Counted from the first letter of the stretch, positions 43,041 through 56,668 are shown. The stretch is 64,000 bases of DNA from Flaccisagitta enflata (GCA_965153355.1 OZ231127.1:75020001-75084000); one strand, 5' to 3'. Program-made: numbers and translations. The notes: generated by a model from the sequence alone, not told the origin.

Positions 43041-43200
43041 GAGAAACAAGGCCAGATACACGGCCACCAGTTGCGGACGGGTGGGCAGGGGCGGATATGT
43101 GCGTTTTCCCACTTTTCAACTTGTGCTGACGGACCAACGGACCAACAGACCGACAAACCGACGGATGGACAAAGCCTCTTGCAGAGTTGCGTGTAGAAAT
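43041..43200 (-). mobile_element. GTTGCGGAC-family short element, complete copy
   Basis: Tail words ACAAGGCCAGATACACGGC and GTTGCGGACGGGTGGGCAGG start the copy. GGACCAACGG repeats and AAAGCCTCTTGCAGAGTTGC end it. Orientation is inverse to the 58380 copy. Confidence 0.6.
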
Positions 43201-43229
43201 CTTGTAGAGCATAAGGTTACTTTTGTTTG

Positions 43230-44275
43230 TTCATTTGCCGTCCGTCAGTCCCCCCTTGACCCTCTCAGGCCTTGAATTAGCCCTCTAAGACCAGAAATTC
43301 ATCCTCTCAGGCCTGCAATCTGCCCCTTCAGGCCTTGAATCTGAAATTTCAGGCCTGAGAGGGCGGATTTCAGGCCTGAGGGGGCGGATTTCAGGGCTTA
43401 ATGGGCAGATTTCAGGACCGAGAGGGCATATTTCAGGCCTGAGAGTACTGATTTTAGGCCTGAGAGGGCCTGAGGGGGAATATTTGACAGACATACAAAC
43501 AGGCGTATGGACTAATAAAAGTCCCTTGTTCTACAGGACTTTATCCACTTTGGGGCTGCTGCCCAAAAAGAACACAATACAAACTAGAAACTTACACTTT
43601 TTATGACTGCCAAGGCGCATCAATAAGATGCCGTAACAATTGGTGGTTCTGTTGGTCACTTGGTAATGAATATGTTCCACAATTGACCTGGTGCTAATAA
43701 TGGACTATTTGGCCTTATTTTTCTATTTTTACATATATTACTGAGAAAATCGATGATTAGACAAGTCAACGAATCAGGAAGAAATGAAGATTGAAAAAAA
43801 TCATTAGTTGAGGACTCGTGACTCTTTTTAAAAGCAAACTATCCATTTGATAGTCAAAAGTCGCAAAAGTGTTAGACGGTCAGCGGTACCCAATGCCCCT
43901 AGGTTAGTTTAAGTGAGGTTGAAATGGTGACAGGGGCAGCAGCCTCAAAGGGACCAATGACCTACGCTTTCACATATGGGGAAATTTTCTCTCTTCCTCA
44001 AGGTTAGGATACGGGTCTTGAAGCTAGGATTTGAGCTTCAAGACTGGGATTTTGAGCTATGAGGTTGAGATTTTGGGCTTCCGGGCTGGGATTTGGGCTT
44101 TTGGGCTAAAATTTGGGCTTCCGGGCTGGGATTTGGCTCTTGGGATCAGATATTGGGCTCGGGACTAGGATTTGGACTTTGAGGCTGGGATTTGGGCCTT
44201 AAAGCTGAGATTTGAGCCTCAAGGATGGATGGACAATGCAGGTTATAGAGTCGCGTGCACGTGACTAAAAAACAT
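43230..44275. mobile_element. Two GGGCAGCGGCCCC-family copies with minisatellite cores, plus an AGTCGCG-family end
   Basis: 43230-43571: a core of GAGGGCNGATTTCAGGCCT units (about 18-21 bp, reversing orientation near 43330) ends at TTTGGGGCTGCTGCCCAAAA. 43931-44222: a head GGGGCAGCAGCCTCAAAGGG with the GACCTACG/CACATATGG hairpin variant, then GGGATTTGGGCTTC units. The second copy is cut by TAGAGTCGCGTGCACGTGAC (about 44249-44268). Between them (43572-43930) nothing is seen. Confidence 0.6.
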
Positions 44276-45440
44276 ATTCTCAAAATGCATTCATTAGCCC
44301 CACAAGATAGGAATGAAAGAATGAGTGAAGAAATGAATAAATGAATGAATGCATGCATGCATGAGATAGTAAACGAACAAATAAAAAAACAATGAATGAG
44401 TAAACAACTAACAACTAAACAACTAACCCTGGGTTACAAGACCATCGCGGACAGGGCAAAAATGTGCATTTTTACTCTTTGGGGTTATGGACCCACAAAC
44501 CATCAGACCTTACCTCTTATAAAGAGTCAAAGACATGGGAAGAGGTAAACAGACTCAAAAGATTTCAAAATTCTACCCATTTGTTCAAAAATGCACTGTG
44601 GAAAGCATTTTGAAGCAATGCAAAAAGGGGGACATGAAGGAGAAAATGCTTGGTTCGTTCATCTTCGTAGTTTTCCTCCTCCTCCTCCTCCTCCTCCTCC
44701 TCCTCCTCCTCCTCCTCTCATCCTCTTCTGATTTTTTTTCAAAAACTTTATTTCTTTTTTCATCAAAAGCTTATGCCAAACAGCATTAGCTTTATACCAA
44801 GATTTAAACATGAGTGCCAATAAGATGACATTGTGGTGAAATGAAGGAAAATTGCTGAAAAAAGGTATTTTGAGGGATAAAACCATCAAAAAACAAGTGC
44901 AATGCGCCGACCCTTCTCATTACAAATGGATACCTTTTCATGTCTTTCCCATTTTATATGTTGTTCCTACATGGAAAACTTTCCGAGTATGGCAGTTTCA
45001 ACTTAACACCTCCCTCTACTTGAAGTCCATGACGGCATATCTTGAAGTCCATGACAGCATATCTTGAAGCCCATGACAGCACACCTTAAAAATTAAGTCC
45101 AAGATCACACACCTTGGTCCTTGGAGTCCATGACATCATACTTTGAAATTCATGATGGCAAACAAGAAAGTGATCCTTCTACCCAACCAAATCTCTTGAA
45201 TACTTATAAGTGACTCAATGTTAGGACTTACAAGTAACTAAATTAATAGTTAATTTTCATTTAACTCATAATAATGCAATTGCTATAAAGCTGGACAACA
45301 ACATGAGTAAGTATAGCATAATATTAAACTAATAAATTCATTACACAAAAATCTATGAACAAATAAATGGTCATCCGCAATATGCAAATGAGAAAAGTGC
45401 GAATCTCCTCAATGGACTGTTCACTCACTCCCACAACAGT
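44276..45440. repeat. Gene-free stretch with CCT repeat and a second 22-bp minisatellite array
   Basis: ATGAATGAATGCATGC words at 44310-44360; (CTC)n at 44674-44716; an array of the CTTGAAGTCCATGACGGCAT unit at 45018-45155 that matches 38204-38490. No gene is supported. Confidence 0.65.
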
Positions 45441-46640
45441 AATATATTACTTCATAAATAGGTTTATATCTCATAAACCAGACTTCAGATTTAAATCGAA
45501 TTTTGCAGGAGTTGTTTAATTGATATCATTTACCTGTTTACCAAGTTTTAAAAAAATTAACTAACTTTTACTACCCTTTGCCTATGAAAATCGCCTGAGT
45601 CCTAGTAACATATTACTACATAAATAAGCTAATATCTCCTAAACCAGACTTCAGATTTAATTCGAATTTTGCAGGGGTTGTTTATTTACTACCCTCTACT
45701 TGTATACCAAATAAAAAAAAAAATTCGTAAACTTTTACTACCCTTTGCCTATGTGACATGTGCAACAATTCATCCTACATAAAACTCATACAATTAATCA
45801 AAAGGAAACAGAAATTGAAAAAAATCTGGAAATAATATGGACATTTATATAGTGTAAGCTTCCATTACATACACATACATACATAAAATATGGTCTTTTG
45901 AAACACTATCAAAATTCCTTAGGCATATACTTTTTACTAAATGCATCATAATTTCCTATCTTAAAAAACATGTTTTAATATTTTTGAGAAATAATAAATA
46001 TTTTAGGGGAAGGGTATGTTAGAGCTGTCTTCTGGCATTGATCGGGACCACCAACTCAGCCCAAATTTGGTTAAAATTTACCTAATTGAAAAAAAGGGGA
46101 ACCAGGGTGTCCGTATTCTCCCCAATTGAGACCCTTAATTCTATTAGGGGGGTGGGATATAGGTGAATTTGAACTATAATTGGTTAAGGTTATAATTTTT
46201 AGTGATTAAAGGGAAAAAGGCCTTCATCTTTAGAAAAGATATATCATGGGATGATAGGTCACCATGTAAACTACCTAAGTCCTAGTAATATATTACTACA
46301 TAAATAAGCTAATATCTCCTAAACCAGACTTCAGATTTAATTCGAATTTTGCAGGGGTTGTTTATTTACTACCCTCTACTTGTATACCAAATTAAAAAAA
46401 AATTCATAAACTTTTACTACCCTCTACCTATGTAAACCACCTAAGTCCCAGCTAAATATTATTACAAAAATAATAGGCAAAGGGTAGTAAAAGTTTATAA
46501 ATTTTTCTGAAAATTGGTACACAAGCTCCCATTGACATAAAAATACCACTGGTAAAGTTTCATGAACATCTGAAGTCTGGTTCAAAAGATATGAGAAGGT
46601 TTTAAACGAACAAACGAACAACAGACAACGCATCACTGCT
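45440..46640. repeat. Repeat family with three direct copies and one inverted copy
   Basis: Copies of about 160 bp at 45440-45600, 45600-45760 and 46275-46440 share ATATTACTACATAAATAAGC, CCAGACTTCAGATTTAATTC and TTTTGCAGGGGTTGTTTA. A more diverged inverted copy lies at about 46460-46600. Their origin is unknown. Nothing is seen from 46640 to 47000. Confidence 0.75.
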
Positions 46641-47004
46641 ATCACATAGTCACCAACGAAAACTGTTCGTCGGGGACAAAAAATTAGTAAAAATCTTCTG
46701 TTTTTATACAAGAAGACTCAGTAATAAAGAAAACCTAATTTTTTAAATGATTTTTCAGTCTCATTTTCAACAAAACTGGGTGCAGTCACTAAAGGTATAT
46801 ATATTTTTGACAATCTTTCCACGCGCTAAAAAAACAGAAAATAATTGAAATATAAAAAAATAAAAACGGTGTCTTGTAATCAGTGTCTTCATACTCCCTG
46901 ATGATGAGCTGATTAAAAGACCTTTTGCATATTGACACACCCGACTGCTGCATGTATGATCTTAACATTGACATCAATCAGACCCTCACACCATTTCTTT
47001 CCTC

Positions 47005-47960
47005 TCACTCCTTTTGGGCAGCGGCCCCAAAGGGGGCGATGACCTACTATCTTGGAAAAAATTAAAGTCCAAGCTGGATAAAGAAATGATTAGATTTCAT
47101 ATTTGATAAAACTATGATCATTTTTTAGGCCTATTATTTAGAATAACCTTTTTAGAGTTTAAAAACTGCTTGTATCTGTAAGGGCATGTCTTGGTAAAGA
47201 GTTTAATGCCATTTTGAAGCACAATCCCTCCACACATTTTTTATACAATTACTGACTCTTTCTCACCCTTTTTGATAAAGAATCCAAATGAATAAAGCTA
47301 TGAGTCTCAGCAATGGATAGGCCTGATCAAGAGCTTCAAAATGGTCACCAATAATCCTAGCAAATTTTGCATATCAAAGCTACACTGTAACAAAACCTCA
47401 TGCATCCATATTCTATTCATATTTGTGTCTTTTTCCTGAGATCAATATTTTCACTTATTTTGATGTAAAATCTAAACAAACAAAGCTATGAGTCTCAGCC
47501 TAGCGCCATTTGCTAGCCCTGTTTATTAACTTCATTTTGGTCACCAATTTTCATATCAAATCATATATATCAAAGCTATAATATGACAAAACGTCCTGGA
47601 CTTTATTTTTTCCCAGATGGTATACTTTCACAGTAAGGGGAAATTTCTCCTCCTCCTCCTTTATCCATCCATTCCTTTCAAAGCACATATCTTAAATCAT
47701 AGTTCCAAAGCCCAAATTCTATCCTCAAAAACCCAACTTCTAGCCTCTAAAGCCTGTATCCCAACCTCTAAACTCAAATCCCAGCCTCAAAGCTCAAATC
47801 TTAGCCTTAAGGCTCAAATCAGTTTTGAGGCTCAAATGCAAGCCTGGAAACTCAATCCCAACATTAAAGCTCAAATCCCAATCAAGAATCTCAACTTAAC
47901 TGCTGCCTCTCACACCATCAAACATCCACATACATCGACATAGGGGCAACGGGTATCGCT
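47005..47960. mobile_element. GGGCAGCGG-family ends around direct repeats and an AAAGCTCAAATCCCA minisatellite
   Basis: A head (TTTTGGGCAGCGGCCCCAAA, from about 47013) has the GATGACCTA variant. Two diverged direct repeats (about 47270-47360 and 47460-47560) share AAAGCTATGAGTCTCAGC. A minisatellite with about 20-bp units occupies 47690-47890, and the family tail CAACGGGTATCGCTGACCAT is at 47948-47967. No gene is supported from here to 48900. Confidence 0.5.
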
Positions 47961-48906
47961 GACCATCTATCGCTTTTACGACTATTTTTCTTTACCCTTT
48001 CTTCATCTAGGACCTGTCAAGATCTTCTTTAGCCTCCCAAGAATCTCAATCAGAATCAGGAGGTCTGTGGTGATATCTGGTTGAAAATCAATTAAAAAAC
48101 TACTGTCTAAAAATCGCAATTGCGCTTAAATCTCTTACAATCTTACATGCTATTGATCAAAATCAAAATCACAAATCATGAGGTATATTGAACAAGCATT
48201 ACAGGTGTACAGCGAATCCTAGCTAGTGAACATCATGGATTGCTCCGAGTCGATGAAACTTGAATAAGATGCAACGGTTTCTACCAAAAAAAAACCTTTA
48301 ACTGGTCATTCAACTAACATTTTGAACGGAAAAATACAAAGAATTCAGAATGCCAAATAAAGTAGAAAACTGCTCTTCAGTAAAAGAAGAGTATATAGAG
48401 CATCAATTTTGCAAAAAGAGGATCTGAGAGACGGCATTAATGAATGGAATGTTCAAAGAAGACACGTAGGCTTGCAGTTTTTATGCGTAAAGGTAGTCAA
48501 AAAATAACTAATTTCAAATATTCGTTTGGTCTTTAAATCCCAAATTTGTCCAAGCCCACCATTCGAAAGCGCAAGACAAATTGAGGGTTTTCGAAACTAC
48601 AGTGGATCCTATAACGCACAAAACTTACTATACCATGAGAGATTTAATCGTTATTTCTAAATTGGCAATAAGACAGCTTCTCAATATGGCATAATTTTGC
48701 TCAGTCCCTGGATACGCGCTCTATTGAAGATCAACTGTACGACATTTGTGGTCTAGCCAATCATTATCATATTCACAGGCTTAGCAATTGGGCAAGCATT
48801 GCCAACATAAGCTAAACAAATATCTGAAATCGTGCTTTTTAGACTACCCCATCATGTATTGTTCAAGAATGGTCGAAACGATCATCGAGAGGAAACCTAT
48901 ATAAAG

Positions 48907-51900
48907 CTAAGACTGGTAATGGATTTGATGTTGCATGTCCGCTTGCGCCGGATAAGCTGCGGTGTAGATATTCTGGTTTTGTTGGAGATGGTGTTGTTGA
49001 GTCGTTGCCAGTTGCTGCTGGTGAACTGGTAAACTCACCTGATGGTGAACTGGTAAACCCACCTTAAGATAAAAGGATGAAAGATATAATTAGATTAGCC
49101 ACACTGAAACATTGTCATCCTATTCTTCCTCCACAAATCTAGAAATCGTACACCAATAGATTGCATTTGGAAATACGCATGATGATCAACATGATGATAA
49201 ACTAAAAACTGACCATTCCCTCGTCGATTTCCGTGACTCCGGCGAGACCGGCTTTTTCCGTTTTGAGTGAGTCTCTATACTTGGACAGGAAGCTTTTCAG
49301 CGGCTCGACGTACGAGTCAAATCCTAGCGTCGACATGGCGAATAACAAGTCTTCGCCGTTGATAGTTTTCCGTTTCTCCTGCTGACATCTGTCGGCGGCC
49401 TCCGATGTGACAAAAGACACAAACTCGGAAACGCATTCTTGAACGCACTCCTTGGCGTCTTTTGCTATTTTGCCGTTTGAAGGAATCCTACGACGCGATG
49501 AAAGGGTGGTAGAAAATGCGAAATAATGAGTACTCATTATTTCGCATTTTGATTTAGTTGTCTTGAATGGAAGATCATGGGTCACTCCTCAGCATTCACC
49601 ACCTTCCATGAACACGGTCTTCGTTAGCAATGGTCATAAACGGATCTTGGTCTGAGTTCTTTCGTTTGTTCGTTCATTCATTCACTCATTCTGTCATTAA
49701 TTCACGCCTCAGAATGTCCACTCATACACTACTTCATTCACTCTGCATAGCTCAGTCCTGCCTGTCTTGCCAGATTTCCGCTACACAGGCGATGGGCAGA
49801 AGTCGATCTTAATCTCTAATTCTTTTATTCATATACTTCAATCATTCGCCTTTTCTTTCATTCATTCATTCATTCATTCCATCATTCATTCCATCATTCC
49901 ATCATTCATTCATTCATTCATTCATTCTGTATTCCATTAACTCATTTGCTCTTTTGTTCGTTTATTCGCTATCATAATCATTCACTTATTCACTTTTTCA
50001 TTGATTCTTTTGATATTTCATTCATTTTACCAATCACTCACTTTTGCTCTTCATTCATTCGTTCTTCCAATCATTCACTTATCTACTCATTCATTCTTTC
50101 AATTAGAAAATGATGAGTCGGCTTTAAAAGCAACACGTGTTTCTACATTATGCATCATCAGGCTCGTTCTATCAATCGTTCACTTTCCTCTATTCACTCA
50201 CCCAATCATTCACTCATCTATTCATCCATTCATTCATTCACTCTTCTCATCATTCATTCACTCTTACCATTCATTCATTCATCAAACCATTCATTTAACC
50301 ATTCATTCATTACCATTCATTACCATTCATACTACTATTCATTTATTCATTCACTCTACTACTCATTCACTATACCATTCATTCATTCTACCATTTAATC
50401 ATTCTACCATTTATTCATTCATTACCATTCATTCACTACCATTCATTCATTACCATTCATTCATTATCATTCATTTAACAACCATTCATCTATTCACTCT
50501 ACCATTCATTCATTCACAACCATTCATTCGTTCACTTTTCCATTCACTTCACAGCTCCCACTTACGAGTCTTTCATAATTTTAGCTACGTTGGCAATGGG
50601 CAGAAATCGGTCTTGATCTCTGATTTGATCTGGATTTTCACCGTCATCTTCTTCTGTCAACGAATGAGCGTTGTCCTCTTCTGAAAAGAAAACAATTCAA
50701 GGTTAAGAGGTTAAGGTAGGCAAAGAAGTGCATCCAACTGTACGGCGGTTCACAATCAAGATTTTTAGCTCGTACGTCGAGAAGCATGACGTCAGCCAGT
50801 GTTTCAAATTTCAGGACAATTGCATCAATAGGTTAGATGTTACGGCCTTTTTCATACTTAAAAAGTAAAAGAAAAAAACGACGTTCTTTTTTTCCGTTTT
50901 TTCTTTGAACTCGCCCCCAATCAAATTTTCAATTTTTTTGAAAAAAGTAATTTTACAGGTTTTGGATCTAGGCGAATAAAACAATTTCCTATCAATTGCA
51001 CCCCACTTTTGAAAACCATTTTTCAAAAAAATATTTTGTGATTTTTTTTCTAAGTCCCTGACGCGCGACAAAAAAATTTTCAAGTTTTCTGAAAAAAAAA
51101 TGAAAATACAGGATTTTGGATCTAGGCAAATCAAATAATTTCCTATTGATTGCACCCCACTTTTGAAAACCCTTTTTCAAAAAAATATTTTTTGATTTTT
51201 TTTTTTAAGTACTTGACGCGCGACATAAAAATTTTCTAAGTTTTTTGAAAAAAATGAAAATACAAGATTTTGGATCTAGGCAAATCAAACAATTTCCTAT
51301 TGATTGCACCCCACTGGGGGCCCTTAGGGGCCCCTAAGAAGAAAATAATAATGTTTAGTTAAAGCCGACGGCAAGAGAAATCAAATCTCCGTCGAACAAG
51401 ACCAAGAACGCCTAGATCGGTGGCGTATAGAGCCTGTAACAACAGTCAACACTTCAGGGGGCGAGTTTTTTTCAAAGTGAGATCCGCTTTCAGCCTTAGA
51501 AATTCCAAGTTGTAGATCAAGGCCTAGTTAAGGATTGGGGGGCAGTACATTGCCGTATACTCTCCCGTCTCCCACACGAATACAGGACACAGCTTAAATA
51601 GTCACACAAAAAACCGCACGCACAGACACATTCAACCGCAGCAAGGGCGTCGAAAGGACATAGCCACCAATAGAGTGGCTAGTCCGCGATTTAAAATGGA
51701 TACAGAATCATCAAATTGTAAGAAAAGAAGAAAAGGCCATTCCTGATAAGAACTGGGTGTTCGGCAAAAAAAAAATCATTGAACCCAATACTTCAAGAGC
51801 ATAGTGGCTCACTGCACTCTTGTCAGGCTGGACGGACCAACTAACCCACCTCCTCCAACATAAAAGAGACTCACCGCTATCCATGAGATAATTAGCCTCC

Positions 51901-51944
51901 GGCAAAACCGCGGCAAAATCGTCAGTTTCTCGCGCACTGGCCAT
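48907..51944 (-). CDS. NFYB: Nuclear transcription factor Y subunit beta (CCAAT-binding, histone-fold), 204 aa
   Basis: Four exons join in frame: 51944..51875, 50680..50566, 49487..49214, 49062..48907. Residues about 45-135 are the conserved NF-YB histone-fold core: [54 protein letters not shown] and DSYVEPLK are all present. The N-terminus (1-44) is acidic, and the C-terminus (154-204) is Gln-rich and ends QIHYQS. NF-YB pairs with NF-YC and then NF-YA to bind CCAAT boxes in promoters in the nucleus. Length is close to the usual 200 or so. Donor and acceptor phases agree at all three introns. The start is the ATG opening ASARETDDF; no other in-frame ATG upstream gives a better context. The 3' end of the Kelch gene lies 380 bp upstream on the same strand. 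Confidence 0.95.
49756..49832 (-). pseudogene. Decayed duplicate of NFYB exon 2
   Basis: On the minus strand GATCGACTTCTGCCCATCGC matches the exon 2 stretch GACCGATTTCTGCCCATTGC (codons for DRFLPIA), with similarity on both sides. An in-frame stop and altered donor make it non-functional. It sits in intron 2, between CATT-type repeats like those flanking the true exon. Confidence 0.7.
49850..50540. repeat. CATT/ATTC tetranucleotide repeat region
   Basis: Interrupted ATTC repeats, dense at 49855-49930 and 50180-50535, fill NFYB intron 2. The plus-strand Ser/His/Ile open frame of 227 aa is an artefact of the repeat. Confidence 0.9.
50880..51315. repeat. Tandem repeat with period near 155 bp
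   Basis: GGATCTAGGC followed by CAATTTCCTATTGATTGCAC recurs at about 50963, 51118 and 51272, with TGACGCGCGACA in each full unit. About 2.8 units lie in NFYB intron 1. The rest of intron 1 (51316-51874) shows nothing else. Confidence 0.8.
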
Positions 51945-52324
51945 CAAGAAAAAGTCTCAAACGTTAGATATATTTGTCAAAGGAAGTTGTTGAGATTCTT
52001 TTTTGAACATAAAAATAAGTTCGATTATCTGAAATATGATATTAACAAAGTTAAAAAAAAAAAACATCCAACAATTATTTTTTAAACAAACTACACTAAA
52101 ATTATTAAAGAGTGATTTTAAAAAAAGAAATAAAACATAACAATGAACAAAAATAAAAAATTCACGATGGCACTTTTGGTGTTAAAAACTAATCCCGATA
52201 ATAAGAGAGACGTGATTAAAATACAGGAAATTGATTCCAATTCGATTTATTTGATAACGCGGTAAAAATATTAATTCTAAGTAGCACATTAAAACCCGAA
52301 GGATTCTACAGAAATGTCCAGTTT

Positions 52325-54381
52325 CTACACCAGACGTACTGTAGATGGCGCTCTGATGACTGTAGTTGTATTGAAAAATGTTCCACAATTGTTTCCGCCA
52401 CCAAACAGAACGAGTCTCTCCTCCTCTTCCTCATCGTCGTCGTCTTCCTCATCCTGGAAAAAAAAAACGAGTGTAATGTCATTTTCACGCTCAGCAAGCT
52501 CGGGTCAGTATTCACTATTCAGTGGTGACAATGGGGTGATACGTGCTCATTTTTCTTTATAGGCTCCCTATAGGTCCCCTATGTCAACAACAACAACAGC
52601 AACAACAACACGATTCAGTCTAATTCGGATTTTCTACTAATGAACAAGTGACAAGTTGACAACCAAGACAAGATGAGAAACAACCGGAGATGAGGAGGCG
52701 ATTGTCCGCTTCAAGTTTGAGAGGTGATAATATAGCTACTGCAGTGGAATCTAAACTGGAAGCAGAAGCGTTGGAAGCGGAAGCAGTAGAGGAAGCTGTA
52801 TCTCTAGGAGAGACGCAGATCTCGATCCTGACAACCAACCTTAAACTTGAGAGTGACGGCGGAATGCCCCGCTCTGGCGTTGAGATTGACGTCGGGCAAC
52901 TCGATCTTCGTCCACTGAGGCTTCAGCTTCGCCGATGGTGAATGCGACAGGCCCAAAGGAAGGTCCAAAATCCACGCATCCCCGAGTGGCCGGTCGCCGT
53001 TGAAACCGCCGTGGATGAAAAGACGCGGATGAGGAAGTGATAAAAGCGCAGTAGCGTGCCAACAACGAACGGGAGGCGGAGTCCCCTGTAAGAGAAGGAG
53101 GAAGATGAGGAGGAGGAAGTGGAAGGAAGAAAAGGTGGAAAAAAGAGGAGAGGGTTTGGATGAAAGAGGGGGAAATATTAGGGAGAGGAAAAGCAAGCGT
53201 TGAAAGGGAGATTGAGGAAAGGGGGCAACAGGAATGAAAGGAAAGAAGGGGAGAAAGGGAGACAAGACGAGTTTAGAGGAGAGCCAGGCGGAGGGGGTAG
53301 GTGAGGAGAACAGGAAGGAATGAACTGTAAAAGAAAATCTCTAGCTTTCGGAATTAGAGGTAAATTTCTTGCATGCTGAATAGGGCTCGCTTGCAGACCA
53401 ATGGCAAGGTGTGCTAATAACTCATGATTGCCAAATTACATCAGGATGTTTCAACTATGGGAAAATTGGCATTGAGACTGACTCCCCTTATACACTATAC
53501 AGACGGAACACTATTTTAAGGTGAGGAGGCACCCAAAAGTTTCAGCATGTAGTACCTGAATGTTATCGGGCGTCGTCCATTCGGCGAAAGTCAGGTCGAA
53601 GACGTGAACGTCATTAAAGACTGCCGGCATATCCCAGCCACCGAAAATCAACATTTTGTCGTGGAGCAGAGCCGCGCTGTGACCTGATCTCGCCGGAGGC
53701 TTCTTGCCTGTCACTTCCGGGGTATACCAGCCACCGGTGGTGATAGAATAAACCTGTACAAATCCATTGGAGCAGATTCTTCTCCGTTCACACATAAATC
53801 TGTCCATTCGCACATTCATTCAGTCGATCATTCCTTCATTCATTTACTTGATCCTTTATTCAATCATTCATTATTACATTCACGTGATCATTTTTTATTC
53901 ATTCCCACGTCCCTTCGTCCACTTGATCATTCACTCGATCATTTATTCATTCACTCGATCATTTAGTCATCACTTGTTCACACATTCACTCACTCGATCA
54001 TTTCTTCATTTATTCATTCCCTCTCTTACTGGTTTTTTCATTCATTCACTCGTATGATTATCCATACACTCTTATGTTCATTCATTCATTCATTTGCTCG
54101 TTCATTTATTCGTTCATTCGTTCTCTTGTGCATTCACCTAACTCGTTCATTCGCTCATTGACTTGTTTCCAATCTCTTCTCATTCTCATACAAGTCTTTT
54201 TTTTCAACCATTACCTCTATGCTGTTACTACATCCATCGGGTTCCGTTCCAGGATTGGGAAAAACGCCTCCAAAAATCCAAATTTCATTTCGATGCAAAA
54301 CGGCTGAATGATAGGCGCGAGTCGGGGCCTCACCTAAATGCCATTGGGAATTGTAACAAACTGCATTGATATATTGGTGAC

Positions 54382-54462
<81 letters not shown>

Positions 54463-56635
54463 AAAGGGTTTAAATTTATGTAGTATTCTTACGCTTGTTT
54501 GCATATACTAGAGATGGAAAATGCTAGATTATTGACCTAAATCTCAACGACGCGCGGTCACGTAAAGTTAGTGAACATTTCCATGATTATTCCATGACAG
54601 ATTTGGATTTCCGCTTCTCTGCCCCTTGGATTTGTAGTCATTACCAAATCATTATTTCAGATGAATTAAGTAAATATAATGATGTTAACCGGGTCTTTGA
54701 AAAACACTCAGAAGCGTTATTGGTCCAATTCATTCATATCAGCCATGCGGTGTCGTTAGAATGAATGCGTAGCCCGCATCGGTGTGACACTTTTAAACCC
54801 TGAACTTGCAGAGTAATCAAGTAGAGGTAAAGACAGGCCGGGGCATGACCGCTTCTTCTCAACTAACTAAATCCTGCCCATTGCCCAATTGTCCCAATTT
54901 TATGCCGCGTCTATCAAACGCAAAGATTCGTTAAAAATGATTAGAAAACTTAAAAACTCAATTCAGATGCGGCTGACGGGAATTCTTTCTCATCTTTGAA
55001 TGGACCCTAAAAATGGCTCATTTAAAAGAAAATTAGCATTACATAATGAAAAGGTCGTACAAGGACATTTCACCAAAGTCAAAGTTTCACCAATGCCAAG
55101 CGGAGCAACCAATGTGCACAGGCAGAGCTAAGTCCGCGGAAATCAGGACAACCAAATACAATTTACATTGGTTACAAGCAGGTTTCTGATATATTGCCAA
55201 AACAAACAATGCGATGGGAGCTGGAGGATAGATTTTCGATATCTTAATTTCATTTTATCTAGAAAGAAATTGATATCTATGCTAATTAAATGTTGGTTCA
55301 TTGGCTGAATGAAATAGCTTTTCTCATTCTTTAAACTTGTGCCTTGACTTTGTCAAGACTATTTTTTTCAACTTTCTAACCTTGCTTATTAGATCGGGCT
55401 AAAAATTTTGGATATCAATATTTTCTAAATCAAACAGGGATGTATATTACGTCCCATTAACCGCCCCAAACTTCGACGCTGACTCTCACCAATCTTACCA
55501 TGGTTGAAGCTTGGTAAAAAAACATCCCATGCAAAATTTCAGGCCTCTGGAATAGCAGGAACCTTTGTCAGGGTGACCATGAAGTTTCCATAGAAACCTA
55601 TTGCAGAGACAAAATTTGCATAATAGAAATATTGATTCCAATGCTAATTCAATACAAACTTCAACCTCACCCTGTCGAAGGTTCCTGCTATCTCAGAGGC
55701 CCAAAATTTTGCATGGAATGTTTTTTTAACAAGCCTCAACTGTGGTAAGATTGGTGAGAGCCATAGTCAAAGTTTGGGGCGCTTCATGGGACGTAATGTA
55801 TATCGTTCTATGATCTTTGATTAATTTCCCCCTCCAAGGGGGACTTCGGCTTCCATTTCAGATTCTCCGTCCTGGTTGCCACTGGTAAACAAACTTATCT
55901 GTTGTTAGACTCAAATTTATGAATACCGTATTCACATTACTCTTTCTTCCAAACTCGAAGACCAATTAGCAAGAATCGACTAGATGACGTTTTTTTTTTT
56001 CTTTCCGAACTTCATTGATCCATGCTTAGTTTCGCATATTCATCCACGTAAGAATAACGATTCCATTGATGCTTTCTTTGATTCTTTATTGACTAAGGTC
56101 TCTCTTGAGAATGCAAAATCAAATTGACAACTTTATGCAAATTAGCATAATCTTATATTTCTATCGACGGTGGCTATCCGATAAAACAACAGAAATTCAA
56201 GAAAAGGCATATACAGATAACATAGTTCATTATGTTCATGATTTGACTCTTCATAATCCATTACGCCAGCAAGATTCCCAAGCACCAACCGGCAGTTCCT
56301 CTTATATTTCAGAATTCCAGCATAAGTTCCTGTGGAGAAAACATAGAAAGAGCACTGTAGCCGACAGTCACGGGGCCTCGTTCTGAAGCAGTAATGCAAA
56401 CAAATGATGCGGGGTCACAATAAAGTTGTGGACGGGTGGGCAGGGATATATAACCCCATCCACACCCTTGCCTACCCCATACACACATGCAAACACAAAC
56501 CAATTCAACTGCAGCATTGAATAAGCGTGTTTTTGCACTTTTCAACTCAATCATGATGGACCAATGGACAAGCGGACAGACAAAGCCTCTTTTATAGTAA
56601 CCTGTCTGCAACTAAAAACGCAAGAGAAATAGATA

Positions 56636-56668
<33 letters not shown>

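Noticed and set aside
50001-50684. 227-aa Ser/His/Ile-rich plus-strand open frame
   Set aside because: A product of ATTC repeats in NFYB intron 2; its 3' part runs antisense to exon 2.
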